This document shows positions 6,881 through 15,133 of a DNA stretch of 30,813 bases, piece by piece. The DNA lies in IMG/VR virus record IMGVR_UViG_3300003873_000040, positions 1-30,813 of that record; one strand, 5' to 3'. The translations under genes and the position numbers were made by a program. Position 1 is the stretch's first letter, and every line of letters begins with the position of its first letter. Under the pieces are notes generated by a model. The model worked only from the letters and a program-made list of their open reading frames with translations. It ran no database searches and was not told the DNA's origin. The DNA comes from a virus.

Positions 6881-7153
6881 ATGAACGAAAAACAAGCAGT
6901 AGAAGAAATATTAGACGAACAAGGTCGGGAACTACGCGACGCTTATAAAATGCTAAGAGATACGGCGAAGCGTCATAAGATAGCCGATAAAAACTTAACT
7001 AAAAATTCTTTTTCTATGAGTATGCAAGAAGTACAAAACGAAAAGAAAAAAATAGCGCAACTTCGTAAAGAAATGAATAGCCAAATTAAAAAGCTACATA
7101 AGTTAGGTGGCGAATGGGATAACGAAGAAGAAAGGAATAAAATTGAAGTGTGA
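6881..7153 (+). CDS. Small charged helical protein (90 aa)
   Basis: A 90-residue, highly charged protein that is almost entirely helical in pattern, with heptad-like spacing around residues 44-75 (MQEVQNEKKKIAQLRKEM). A short coiled-coil dimer is plausible. AAAAAGGACGG precedes its ATG. It overlaps the putative zinc-ribbon ORF that starts with TTG at 7143. I do not recognise a family. Confidence 0.75.
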   Translation: MNEKQAVEEILDEQGRELRDAYKMLRDTAKRHKIADKNLTKNSFSMSMQEVQNEKKKIAQLRKEMNSQIKKLHKLGGEWDNEEERNKIEV

Positions 7154-7277
7154 ATATTGTAACAACGGCGAAGCAAAAGAAGAATTTAAAAAGTGGGGCA
7201 ATTATTGTTCTAAGACGTGTACCAACAAAGGCGAAAAGCAAAAGGAAGGTAAAGAATGTTTAATAAAACGATTTTAG
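7143..7277 (+). CDS. Small zinc-finger-like protein (44 aa), TTG start
   Basis: This short ORF encodes CEYC near the N-terminus and CSKTC about 16 residues later, a four-cysteine layout typical of a small zinc-binding finger. It begins with TTG behind GAAAGGAA and overlaps the gene before by 11 bases and ssb by 22. Heavy overlap is common in this region, and the cysteine layout argues that the frame is coding. The rest is Lys/Glu-rich. A start codon other than ATG lowers certainty. Confidence 0.55.
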   Translation: MKCEYCNNGEAKEEFKKWGNYCSKTCTNKGEKQKEGKECLIKRF

Positions 7278-7822
7278 TAGGGAACTTAACCCGCGATATA
7301 GAACTAAGATACGCGCAAAGCGGTAGCGCAATAGCTAACACGGCTATAGCAACTACGCGCAAGTTTACGCAGAACGGCGAAAAAAAAGAAGAAGTTTGTT
7401 TTATGGATATAACTTTTTTCGGGCGTAGTGCTGAAATAGCTAATCAATACTTACGCAAAGGTAGCAAAATTTTAGTAGAAGGGCGTATTAAGTTTGATAC
7501 GTGGGTAGCGCAAGACGGTAGCAAAAGAAGTAAGCATAGCGTTATAGTTGAAACTATGCAAATGTTAGATAGTAAACCCGCAGACGGTCAAAGTAATTCA
7601 CATACTAATCACAATGTGAATAACCAACAACAAGCGCAAGCGTATCAAGCACCACAACAAGGCGCGGATAACTACAGCTACGGCGGACGTAACCATAATG
7701 CACAACAACAACCGAACAACGTACCGACTGAATATCAAGACCGTAACGGGAATACAACACAAAGACCACCCTCTAACCAAATACCCGAAATAGATGTAGA
7801 CGAAGAAGAAATACCCTTTTAA
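7256..7822 (+). CDS. ssb: Single-stranded DNA-binding protein
   Basis: SSB coats single-stranded DNA during phage replication and recombination and recruits partners through its tail. The OB fold occupies residues 1-105, with family hallmarks NKTILVGNLTRDIELRY (3-19), FMDITFFGRSAEIANQYL (49-66) and the glycine-rich strand KGSKILVEGRI. A Gln/Asn-rich flexible linker follows (about 110-175). The C-terminal tip DVDEEEIPF is the acidic protein-interaction tail used by bacterial SSBs, so host partners can probably bind it. Length (188) is usual. A GGAAGG ribosome site precedes the ATG. Confidence 0.97.
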   Translation: MFNKTILVGNLTRDIELRYAQSGSAIANTAIATTRKFTQNGEKKEEVCFMDITFFGRSAEIANQYLRKGSKILVEGRIKFDTWVAQDGSKRSKHSVIVETMQMLDSKPADGQSNSHTNHNVNNQQQAQAYQAPQQGADNYSYGGRNHNAQQQPNNVPTEYQDRNGNTTQRPPSNQIPEIDVDEEEIPF

Positions 7823-7954
7823 ATGAGAGTATTTTACGTATGTGTTAAATGTAATATGCAATACTCTATGAATGGGCATTGTAGAATATGTAGTAGAATG
7901 TTAAGCAAGTTCTATAAGATACCATTTTATAGAGATAGACAAAAGGGTAAATAG
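7823..7954 (+). CDS. Small zinc-ribbon-like protein (43 aa)
   Basis: The ATG directly follows the ssb stop codon. The product is 43 residues, with CVKC (residues 7-10) and CRIC (20-23) separated by nine residues, a compact two-knuckle zinc-ribbon pattern, and a basic C-terminus (FYRDRQKGK). It shares one base with the GTG start of the small terminase (TAGTG). The pattern suggests a small nucleic-acid-binding or adaptor protein. The precise function is unknown. Confidence 0.62.
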   Translation: MRVFYVCVKCNMQYSMNGHCRICSRMLSKFYKIPFYRDRQKGK

Positions 7955-8577
7955 TGGCACTAACTTTAAGTCAAAAAGAAATCATACGCGTAGCGGTTAA
8001 GTCAGACTACTACGACGCGGTTAATAATCCTAACGGAATGAGTAACAGAAAGATAGCAAGTAAAGCGGGGTGTAGTGAAAGTGCGGTTAGAACTTTAATA
8101 CGCAAAGAAGGCTTAGAAAAAAACGCAATAAACGCACTAGCAAAAGCGGACGCGCATACTACTATAATACAAGAAGAAATAGGCATACAGAAAAACGCCT
8201 TAAATAACGCAGAAAAAAACGCATACGACGCAGTATTTAAAGACGCTAAACAGACGATACAAATAGCTACAGACTTTCAAACAATCATACAACAACGTCA
8301 AAAAATGGATAGTGAAACGATAGACGCTTTAATCAAGATGAAGGCGCACGACCTCAAAGAAGCGGAAACACCCGAAGACGTATTGCGCGTTAATTTCAAG
8401 TATAGGGAGTATATGGCGGTAGTATCTGATTTTAAAGACATTAAAGACGGTATCGAAGCAAACGACAAAGCTATGATTACTAAAGGCGAAGCGCCACGTT
8501 TTGCGCCTAAAAGTGATACTACAGTAAATAATTTAACTATAACAGATACCGAAGCGGGCACTAAAGGGAAATGGTAA
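7954..8577 (+). CDS. terS: Small terminase subunit (probable)
   Basis: The small terminase recognises phage DNA and regulates the packaging motor. It is assigned from its place directly before TerL and from an N-terminal helix-turn-helix (about residues 28-52: MSNRKIASKAGCSESAVRTL). A long charged helical region that could form the oligomer follows. The tail is Gly/Lys-rich. The length of 207 is normal for this class. GTG is the start, with AAAGGG upstream, overlapping the previous stop by one base. Confidence 0.82.
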   Translation: MALTLSQKEIIRVAVKSDYYDAVNNPNGMSNRKIASKAGCSESAVRTLIRKEGLEKNAINALAKADAHTTIIQEEIGIQKNALNNAEKNAYDAVFKDAKQTIQIATDFQTIIQQRQKMDSETIDALIKMKAHDLKEAETPEDVLRVNFKYREYMAVVSDFKDIKDGIEANDKAMITKGEAPRFAPKSDTTVNNLTITDTEAGTKGKW

Positions 8578-8578
8578 T

Positions 8579-9841
8579 ATGTGTAAACTACCGTGTTTAG
8601 ATTTAGCAGAAATACGAGGATATATAAAACAATATAGCCCCGCCTTCGTACCTATGTTTCGCGACGAAAGCCGTTATAGCATTATATGGGGCGGTGCGGG
8701 TAGTGGTAAATCTCACATAGTAGCCCGTAAGCTTCTTTATAGACTAATTGACGAAAAGCACGTTAAGCATAACTTCTTAATCATACGTAAAGTAGACCGC
8801 ACTATTAAAAGGTCGGTTTTTACTCTAATGAAAAATCTTATAACCAAGTGGGGCTTATATAATGACTTTAGTATAAACCTAACCGATAAGACTATGATAT
8901 ACAAGCCTACGGGGTCGCAATTTATGTTTAGTGGATTAGACGACGTAGAAAAGCTTAAATCTATTGAAGGCGTAACGGGGATATGGATAGAAGAAGCTAC
9001 GGAACTACAGCAAGAAGACTACGAACAATTAGACCTTAGACTACGTGGCGACACGGGAGCATATAAACAAATCATATTAACGCTTAATCCTATTAGTGCC
9101 GAACATTGGATAAAAAAGATATTTTTTGATAGCGGTTTACCGAATGTTTTTACACTAAAGACTACTTATTTAGATAATCAATTTATAGACGCGGAATATA
9201 AAGCCGTATTAGACGCTAAGAAGATAACTAACCCACGCTACTATAAAATCTACGCGTTAGGCGAATGGGGTACGGCGGAAGGCTTAGTATTTAATAACGT
9301 AAAGTGTAGGCTTATCCGTGAAGCTGAAATAAAACCTTTAGAGTGTATACAAGGTTTAGACTTTGGTTATAGCGTAGACCCTACAGCGTTTACGCATAAC
9401 TACATAGACCACGTTAATAAAAAGTTTTATATCTACGACGGCTTTTATGAAAAAGGATTATCAAATAGTCAAATAGCTAAAAAGCTTATAGATTTAAGAG
9501 TACATAAGCACGTAATAACGGCGGATAGTGCCGAGCCTAAAAGTATAGCTTCGATTAAAGCTAAAGGCGTACCAAGAATAAGAGGTGCGAAAAAGGGTAA
9601 AGATAGTATTAACGCGGGTATAGATTTTCTTTCAGATTATGAGATTATTATTAACGCGCATTTAGTAGAAGTAGAAAAAGAGTTTTTAAATTATTCGTGG
9701 GCGGTAGATAGAAACGGGAAACAATTAAATAAACCTATAGACGATTATAACCACGCTATAGATAGTATTCGCTATAGTGCTGAACATTTAGCGTTAAGAC
9801 GTGGGAAGTATGCAAGGGTTAAAAAACCTTCGGGCGTATAA
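8579..9841 (+). CDS. terL: Large terminase subunit (packaging ATPase and nuclease)
   Basis: This is the motor that cuts and pumps DNA into the prohead. The ATPase half carries a Walker A GGAGSGKS (residues 38-45), a Walker B IWIEEA (135-140) with its catalytic Glu, and a coupling motif near LTLNP (167-171). The RNase-H-like nuclease half has D261 in GLDFGYS, D316 in TADSAEP and D395 in NHAIDSIRY. It belongs to the terminase_3 / PBSX-like group, and 420 residues is standard. It starts two bases after terS ends. Confidence 0.97.
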   Translation: MCKLPCLDLAEIRGYIKQYSPAFVPMFRDESRYSIIWGGAGSGKSHIVARKLLYRLIDEKHVKHNFLIIRKVDRTIKRSVFTLMKNLITKWGLYNDFSINLTDKTMIYKPTGSQFMFSGLDDVEKLKSIEGVTGIWIEEATELQQEDYEQLDLRLRGDTGAYKQIILTLNPISAEHWIKKIFFDSGLPNVFTLKTTYLDNQFIDAEYKAVLDAKKITNPRYYKIYALGEWGTAEGLVFNNVKCRLIREAEIKPLECIQGLDFGYSVDPTAFTHNYIDHVNKKFYIYDGFYEKGLSNSQIAKKLIDLRVHKHVITADSAEPKSIASIKAKGVPRIRGAKKGKDSINAGIDFLSDYEIIINAHLVEVEKEFLNYSWAVDRNGKQLNKPIDDYNHAIDSIRYSAEHLALRRGKYARVKKPSGV

Positions 9842-9882
9842 AGATGATATAATACGGACAAAGTAAATTTAAGGGCTACTAA
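9842..9882 (+). promoter_or_regulatory. Possible promoter before the portal gene
   Basis: The 41-base gap between terL and the portal gene contains GATATAATAC, a good -10 match (TATAAT near 9848). No convincing -35 is seen inside the end of terL. It could be a secondary promoter for head genes. A similar TGTATAATAC occurs before the gene at 23498. In AT-rich DNA such boxes also occur by chance. Confidence 0.4.
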
Positions 9883-11250
9883 ATGACACTATTTGAATAT
9901 ATGAAAACACCGAAGTATAAGAACTATATCCGTAACCGTGAGATATTTGAAGAACGAAGCGCGGGTATCTTTAGGGCTACAGTCAATAGCCGTATTAAAT
10001 TAGAATTAATGGGAAGCGGTGCGATAGTACAAAACGACACCGTATTTAGTGGATTTAATGGGGGTAAGGGTAATTATTCAAGCATTAGCGACCTTATCGT
10101 ACCGTCTAATCTTCTATCTTCTATCACTTCTACATATATTAGTTATGCTACAAATGGGCGCGTACTGTTTGATAAAAAAGAAAACGAATATATGTTACAA
10201 AAGGTTAAGACCGCAATTAAAGAACAATCTATAGGTGGTAGTTGTCTTCTAAAATTAGTAGAAAAAAACGGACAACCTTATATTAATATCTTTAACGCGA
10301 TTAGCTATTATGCCGTAGAAGATGAAGACATACAAGACATTAGAAGCGCCTACGTAATATTTAATCTAGTAGAAGAAACGGACAACGCGGAAACGTATCT
10401 ATTAGAACGACACGAAGGTAAATTAGTAACATACAAGTATCTAAAAAGAGTTACAGAAAAAGACGGCGTAACGGTGGCATATATAGACTGTAAAATAGAA
10501 GGCTTAGAACAAAAAGAAGACGAAAAAGGCGTATGGTTTAGCTATGAAACCTTAGAAAAGCCCGTAGTATCTGAAATAACAAACTTAGTCTTTAGTGGCG
10601 AAAGTGATTATACGGACGATAACATAGCTTTACTTCGTGAAATTGTAGTTACAAACACTATCAATTCACAAACTTTTGACAAAATATCTAACCCGATTTT
10701 AGCACTACCCGAAGAAAGTATAGAATATGACGAAAACGGGAACGCACGCGTAAACCTTAGTGATAGAACTATTATTATACGTGAAGGCGGAAGCAAGCCC
10801 GAACAAATTAGCTTAGAAAGTCGTATAGAACAATCAGACCAACACCGCACAAACTTAGAAGGTCAAATTTTTAGTAGTTTAGCGGTTAATACAATCGCTT
10901 TAGGGGTAAGTGGCGAAGGAAGTCTAAGCGGTATAGCTATAGAACGTATGCTAAGTAATACTTCGGCACGCGTAGAAGAAAAGCGTAAAAATGTAGCTAA
11001 AGCCTTATTTGATTTAGCGGGCGTAGAAATTGATTTTAGCGACCCTATAGGGGATAACTACAAAGAAGAAGTAACTACAGCTAAAACAGCAGTAGACGGC
11101 GGATTTATGAGTATTAAACAAGCGTGTATCGAAATAGGCAACGAAGACGACTACGCACAAATCATAAAAGAAGCTAAAGCGCAAGTTACGGGAGATTATG
11201 AAGGTTTTACAGACGATAAAAAAACACCCGAAGAAGGCGACGTTAAATAA
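9883..11250 (+). CDS. Portal protein
   Basis: The portal forms the dodecameric ring at one vertex through which DNA enters and leaves. Assignment rests on position (terL, portal, minor head protein), length (455) and the SPP1 gp6-like layout. An N-terminal beta/alpha wing contains ISDLIVPSNLLSSITSTY. A central stem region follows (SIGGSCLLKLVE), then a C-terminal helical crown region (LSGIAIERMLSNTSARVEEKRKNV, cited here only as residues about 350-373). The tail is acidic. It shares its last base with the next gene. Confidence 0.92.
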   Translation: MTLFEYMKTPKYKNYIRNREIFEERSAGIFRATVNSRIKLELMGSGAIVQNDTVFSGFNGGKGNYSSISDLIVPSNLLSSITSTYISYATNGRVLFDKKENEYMLQKVKTAIKEQSIGGSCLLKLVEKNGQPYINIFNAISYYAVEDEDIQDIRSAYVIFNLVEETDNAETYLLERHEGKLVTYKYLKRVTEKDGVTVAYIDCKIEGLEQKEDEKGVWFSYETLEKPVVSEITNLVFSGESDYTDDNIALLREIVVTNTINSQTFDKISNPILALPEESIEYDENGNARVNLSDRTIIIREGGSKPEQISLESRIEQSDQHRTNLEGQIFSSLAVNTIALGVSGEGSLSGIAIERMLSNTSARVEEKRKNVAKALFDLAGVEIDFSDPIGDNYKEEVTTAKTAVDGGFMSIKQACIEIGNEDDYAQIIKEAKAQVTGDYEGFTDDKKTPEEGDVK

Positions 11251-12926
11251 TGGCTAAAAATGTAGGTTATTGGAAAGACGAACATAATAAACTACATAGA
11301 CGTGTAGATAAAGACGCGGTACATTTAGACGCTATTTATCGTAAAAAACTAAACGAAGTAGAAGGACAAATAAAAGACTTCTATAAAAAATATGCGGTAG
11401 ATAATGAGATAACCGAAGATATAGCGCGAAGCCTTTTAACACCTAAAGAGTTTAGAGTATTTAACGAAAAGCTTAGGGAGTGGATAAAGTCGGGTAAATA
11501 TAGTAATGACGCTTCTTTTATGGCTTCTTTGGATAGATTAGCGGGTACTTCAAAGATTAACCGCCTACAGCGCTTAGAAACTGAATTAACGGCTAAAATA
11601 TCGGAACTAAAAAGCGAACAAATCATAGCTACAGAAAATAGCTTAATAGATACGTACAAAGAAACGGAAGACGCTACGGCTAACGTGGTAGAAAGTCAAT
11701 TTAAGCAAGTAAGCGAAGCAAAGATTAGAACGGTAATTAATTCAGAGTTTCAAGAACGAAGATTAAGCGGTAGAGTATGGACGCATAGAAGCCATTTAAG
11801 AACTAAGCTTATATCTACACTTACGGACAACTTTATAGAAGGTAAAAACTTTAATGATTTAAAGACCGATTTAAAAAGAAGTTTCGGGGCTTCGGATTTT
11901 GAAGCAAGGCGTTTACTTATTACAGAAACGGCACGTATCAATAGCATAGCAAAAGAAAACAGCTATAGCGAAGCGGGATTTACACATTATCAATATATAG
12001 CGGTAGACGACGATAGAACTACGCCTATATGTAACGGCTTAGACGATAAGATATTTAGATTAGAAGATATGAAAGTAGGAGTAAACGCACCACCTACACA
12101 CGTATACTGTAGAAGTACGATAGTACCGTATGAAGTGGGCGAAGAAGATATACAAGTACCGCCTAAAAAAGTAGCGCCTAAACCTAAAGCAAAGAAAGCA
12201 CCAACTAAAAAGCCTATTAAAAAAGAAGCGCCTATAGACTTCGGATACAATGGACGTTTTAACGGGTATGTAAAAGATATTACGCCTACAGCTAAAAAGC
12301 TTATAGAAGATACGCCGAAGCCCGCACTATTAAAGCATAATAGAACGGCTTATTATACGGCTTATAAAGACGTTTCGCGCGGGGAAGTTAGAACTACTAA
12401 AGATAAAGAAACTTTCTTACACGAATACGGGCATTACATAGATCACGTATTAGCGCAAAAAGACGGCGGAACTAACTACTATAGCAAAAGATTAGAAACT
12501 TCGGCTATTGCAGACGCTAAACTATACGGAACTTCTACTATACGCGGTAAAGGACAATTTGAGCGCGAATATATAACTATAGGTAAAGATAAGATAGACG
12601 AAATTACCGACGAACTTTATACCTTTGGCGAAAAGACAACTAAGCGCGGTAGAAAATGGAACGGCTATATAGTTAAAGAAAAACGATACGAAGCCGTAAG
12701 CGATATTTTTGATAGTTTAACGGGTGGTAGTTTTATGGAAAAACGCTACGGGATATACGGACACGGTAGCCGATACTATCAAAAAACGAATATGAAGCAA
12801 GCGGAAAACTTCGCTAATCTATTTAGTGCTTATGCTATAGGCGGTAAAGACTACGAAATAGTTAAGCATTATTTCCCTAACTTAACTAAAGAGTTTGAAA
12901 AAATTATGAAGGAAGCGACAAAATGA
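11250..12926 (+). CDS. Minor head protein (Mu gpF/SPP1 gp7 type) fused to a zincin-like metallopeptidase domain
   Basis: Residues 1-300 contain a Phage_Mu_F head-morphogenesis domain. Its signature lies around residues 225-295: ETARI, then YIAVDDDRTTPICNGLDD, then PPTHVYCRSTI with the conserved His and Cys. A Pro/Lys-rich linker (about 304-327) leads to a second domain with HEYGHYIDH (391-399), a canonical HExxH zinc-peptidase motif. A downstream AENFANLFSAYA helix (518-529) has Glu519 as the likely third ligand. At 558 residues it is longer than plain gp7 proteins. It may act as a capsid-processing or injected peptidase; the substrate is unknown. Confidence 0.88.
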   Translation: MAKNVGYWKDEHNKLHRRVDKDAVHLDAIYRKKLNEVEGQIKDFYKKYAVDNEITEDIARSLLTPKEFRVFNEKLREWIKSGKYSNDASFMASLDRLAGTSKINRLQRLETELTAKISELKSEQIIATENSLIDTYKETEDATANVVESQFKQVSEAKIRTVINSEFQERRLSGRVWTHRSHLRTKLISTLTDNFIEGKNFNDLKTDLKRSFGASDFEARRLLITETARINSIAKENSYSEAGFTHYQYIAVDDDRTTPICNGLDDKIFRLEDMKVGVNAPPTHVYCRSTIVPYEVGEEDIQVPPKKVAPKPKAKKAPTKKPIKKEAPIDFGYNGRFNGYVKDITPTAKKLIEDTPKPALLKHNRTAYYTAYKDVSRGEVRTTKDKETFLHEYGHYIDHVLAQKDGGTNYYSKRLETSAIADAKLYGTSTIRGKGQFEREYITIGKDKIDEITDELYTFGEKTTKRGRKWNGYIVKEKRYEAVSDIFDSLTGGSFMEKRYGIYGHGSRYYQKTNMKQAENFANLFSAYAIGGKDYEIVKHYFPNLTKEFEKIMKEATK

Positions 12927-13117
12927 AAGATTTAGTACAAGAACATATATCGAAATATGGAATTAAGCCCGTAGTAATAGGAATGTTTTTTAATGATGTA
13001 GACAAAGTTATAGACGGAATAGCGGACGCAGTAGAAGGGGATAAGCCTTATAATGAATATGAATTACTTACAGATGAAGAAAAGAAATTATACGACGAAG
13101 AAAAATTAGTATTTTAA
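12923..13117 (+). CDS. Small acidic protein of unknown function (64 aa)
   Basis: This 64-residue acidic protein starts in an ATGA overlap with the minor head gene. The N-terminal half resembles a helix and a short strand (ISKYGIKPVVIGMFFND). The C-terminal half is helical and rich in Asp, Glu and Tyr. It meets the reverse-strand gene tail to tail, with four bases shared. Small acidic genes at this site occur in other phages of this layout with no known role. Confidence 0.72.
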   Translation: MKDLVQEHISKYGIKPVVIGMFFNDVDKVIDGIADAVEGDKPYNEYELLTDEEKKLYDEEKLVF

Positions 13118-13557
13118 TCTTTGTCTATAGTTTCGCGTATATACCTTAATTCTCTAAGTATGCTTTTAATATCGGCACTATTAGCGCTTTCAGTTCTAGC
13201 ACTTTCTTTATGCACTTTGTTAATCTTTTCGTGTACGTTTCCTATTTGTCCGTTAAAGTAAACAACCGCACCAACGAACAAACTAAACATACCACCTATT
13301 AACACCATAACGGAAGTTCTACCGCGTCTAATTGCGGGGTATATGTCTTCTTCACTTTCTCTAATCTTTGTAGCTATTTCTTTTGATTTTAAATCGCAAG
13401 TTTGATAAATTACCTTACTAAATTCTTCGTCGTGTACTTCTAAAGTTCTTACACGTTCTTTTAAATCAACGATAACTATTTTAGCTATGTTTCTAAATTC
13501 TATAACCGCTTCTTCTACAGAGCGTAATCTTTTTTCGTTTTCGTCTTCGTTTGGCAT
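13114..13557 (-). CDS. Reverse-strand membrane-anchored coiled-coil protein (147 aa)
   Basis: This is the only convincing gene on the reverse strand, inside the head block. The 147-residue protein has a charged coiled-coil stretch (about 8-75), one membrane helix (82-101, VMVLIGGMFSLFVGAVVY) and a second helical tail (105-147). AGGG lies upstream of its ATG, and TATAAT read on this strand (13590-13595) gives a -10. The topology recalls XhlA-like or superinfection-exclusion proteins but matches neither closely. Its own promoter and opposite orientation suggest a separately expressed accessory gene (a moron). Confidence 0.78.
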   Translation of the reverse strand: MPNEDENEKRLRSVEEAVIEFRNIAKIVIVDLKERVRTLEVHDEEFSKVIYQTCDLKSKEIATKIRESEEDIYPAIRRGRTSVMVLIGGMFSLFVGAVVYFNGQIGNVHEKINKVHKESARTESANSADIKSILRELRYIRETIDKD

Positions 13558-13690
13558 TTATAAACCCTAAAAAATTTAATTATTAATGTATTATAGCGAT
13601 AATTATGCAAAAAAACTTATATTATGCTATAATTTTTCCATAAATCGCGTGGAGTAATCGACGGGAAATATTTTAAGATAAGGGTTAAAA
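13558..13690. promoter_or_regulatory. Divergent promoter region between the reverse-strand gene and the scaffold gene
   Basis: The 133-base gap contains GCTATAAT in both orientations: TATAAT at 13628-13633 forward, and ATTATA at 13590-13595, which is TATAAT in reverse. They are about 33 bases apart with AT-rich flanks. The forward copy would drive scaffold, capsid and later genes; the reverse copy would drive the membrane coiled-coil gene. The forward transcript would carry a leader of roughly 50 bases containing CGCGTGGAGTAATCGACGGG, for which I see no clear fold. Confidence 0.6.
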
Positions 13691-14248
13691 ATGGAATTAG
13701 AAGAAGCATTGGCGTTAATCGAAACGCAAAAAACAGAAATTGCGGGGTTAAAAGATACGCACCAAACAGCGTTAAGCGACTTAACTAAGACGCACGAAAA
13801 AGCGGTACAAGTATCTTATAACAAAGGTTTTGACAAAGCTAAAAACGCTTCTAAAGATGAAGTTAAAGACGGTTATATTAAAAAAGAAGAAGTAGAAGCT
13901 ATGCTATTAGAAAAAGACAATCTATTTAAGCGTAAATCTACATTATCTAAAATGGGCGTAAAAAACCCCGAACGTGCTTTAAAGATTATTGATGAAGAAG
14001 ACTTAGCGCTATTCGGTAGCGAAGACTTTAAAGAAGATGATTTTAAAAAGAAGTACGGCGAAGATATTGTTTTTTCTACGTCTTCACAAAAAGAAGAAGA
14101 CGAAGGGGACGAAAAAAAGCCACCTTCTAACATTACGAAGAACAACCAAAAACCACGAACGGGGCTAACCGCTGAAAAATACGCGGAAATGTCGGACACG
14201 GAACGGGCTAAAATTAGTACCGCCGATAAACTAGCACTTTTAAGCTAG
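13691..14248 (+). CDS. Capsid scaffolding protein
   Basis: The gene directly precedes the major capsid gene, the usual site for scaffold, and the composition fits. It encodes 185 very charged residues with an N-terminal coiled coil (EEALALIETQKTEIAGLKD), a central basic helix (LFKRKSTLSKMGVKNP) and a disordered acidic C-terminal half (KEEDEGDEKK). It resembles the GP20-like scaffold family of SPP1/PBSX-type phages. Scaffold guides capsid assembly and leaves before packaging. No protease motif is present in it. Confidence 0.85.
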   Translation: MELEEALALIETQKTEIAGLKDTHQTALSDLTKTHEKAVQVSYNKGFDKAKNASKDEVKDGYIKKEEVEAMLLEKDNLFKRKSTLSKMGVKNPERALKIIDEEDLALFGSEDFKEDDFKKKYGEDIVFSTSSQKEEDEGDEKKPPSNITKNNQKPRTGLTAEKYAEMSDTERAKISTADKLALLS

Positions 14249-14272
14249 TCAATTTAAAACAAAGGTAATATT

Positions 14273-15088
14273 ATGGGTTTAGATAATAACAAAATTACGA
14301 TTTTTACGGACGTTATGGACACGAAGCTACAAGAGAAATCTATCGTACCTTCAATCGCAAGAGGTGTTTATAAGGGTCAAGTTGTACGCGGTGGTACTGT
14401 TAAGATTTTAGGTACGGAAGACGTAACTATCGGTCAATATAACGGAACTATCACACATCAAGCTATGGACGGTACGGCGCAAGACGTAGCGATTAGCAAA
14501 AAACCGTATTTCTCTATTAAATTAGGTGCGGACGATTTAAGTCAAGTGCCTACAAATGAGTTAAACTTTTTAACGGGTAAAGCTTCGGACGGTTTAGCGC
14601 TAGACGTAGATACTCAATTAGTAGCTTTAGTTTCTAAAGCAGTAGTTACAGTTACGGGCGCTATTGCTACGGTAGATAGTGCATTTACGGGATTAGCTAC
14701 GGCTTTCGATAATGCTAACGTATCTATGAATGATAGAGCGGTAGTGTTAAGCCCTTCGGTAGCTAACAAGCTTGTAGAGTTACAAGGTAAAGCACTAAGT
14801 GGCGAAAAATCGGCTAATATCGTTTACGAAGGTTACTTAGGTAAGTATATGGGTATCGAGATTTTTAAATCAAATAAAATCGGCTCAACTCTTACAGTTG
14901 CTAACTGTGTAGGTGTAGATATGTCGGCTTTAGTTCTTGCTAAGTCTTACGAAGAACTACGCGAAGCAACAAGCGCGGACTTCTTCGGTGTAGCACTTCA
15001 AGGGCTATTAGTTTACGGTATCGACGTAGTAGAAACTCAAACGGGTGCTTCTGATAGAATTATCGGTTTTGATATTGACGAAGCGTAA
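14273..15088 (+). CDS. Major capsid protein
   Basis: This is the main shell protein, assigned by its position after scaffold and its HK97-fold-like content. It has an N-terminal arm with MDTKLQEKSIVPSIARG, extended strands around residues 38-80, an A-domain-like centre (VVLSPSVANKLVELQG, 158-173) and a C-terminal strand region ending in FDIDEA. At 271 residues it is at the small end of the family. The codon choice looks more relaxed than in the early genes, as expected for a highly expressed gene. A terminator-like hairpin follows its stop. Confidence 0.9.
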   Translation: MGLDNNKITIFTDVMDTKLQEKSIVPSIARGVYKGQVVRGGTVKILGTEDVTIGQYNGTITHQAMDGTAQDVAISKKPYFSIKLGADDLSQVPTNELNFLTGKASDGLALDVDTQLVALVSKAVVTVTGAIATVDSAFTGLATAFDNANVSMNDRAVVLSPSVANKLVELQGKALSGEKSANIVYEGYLGKYMGIEIFKSNKIGSTLTVANCVGVDMSALVLAKSYEELREATSADFFGVALQGLLVYGIDVVETQTGASDRIIGFDIDEA

Positions 15089-15091
15089 GTA

Positions 15092-15107
15092 GAAGCCTTC
15101 GGGCTTC
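15092..15107 (+). terminator. Hairpin after the major capsid gene
   Basis: GAAGCC and GGCTTC pair around a TTCG loop three bases after the capsid stop. The run after it is AATTAAATTAAATT and not a pure T tract, so it may only partly terminate. It could lower transcription beyond capsid or protect the capsid message 3' end. Confidence 0.6.
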
Positions 15108-15133
15108 AATTAAATTAAATTAAAGGTTAAATT

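Noticed and set aside
10049-10234. Internal ORF inside the portal gene
   Set aside because: It has no ribosome site and lies wholly within a clear portal reading frame.
13640-13690. Possible structured leader before the scaffold gene
   Set aside because: The stretch contains some GC-rich words, but I could not find a stem longer than four base pairs.
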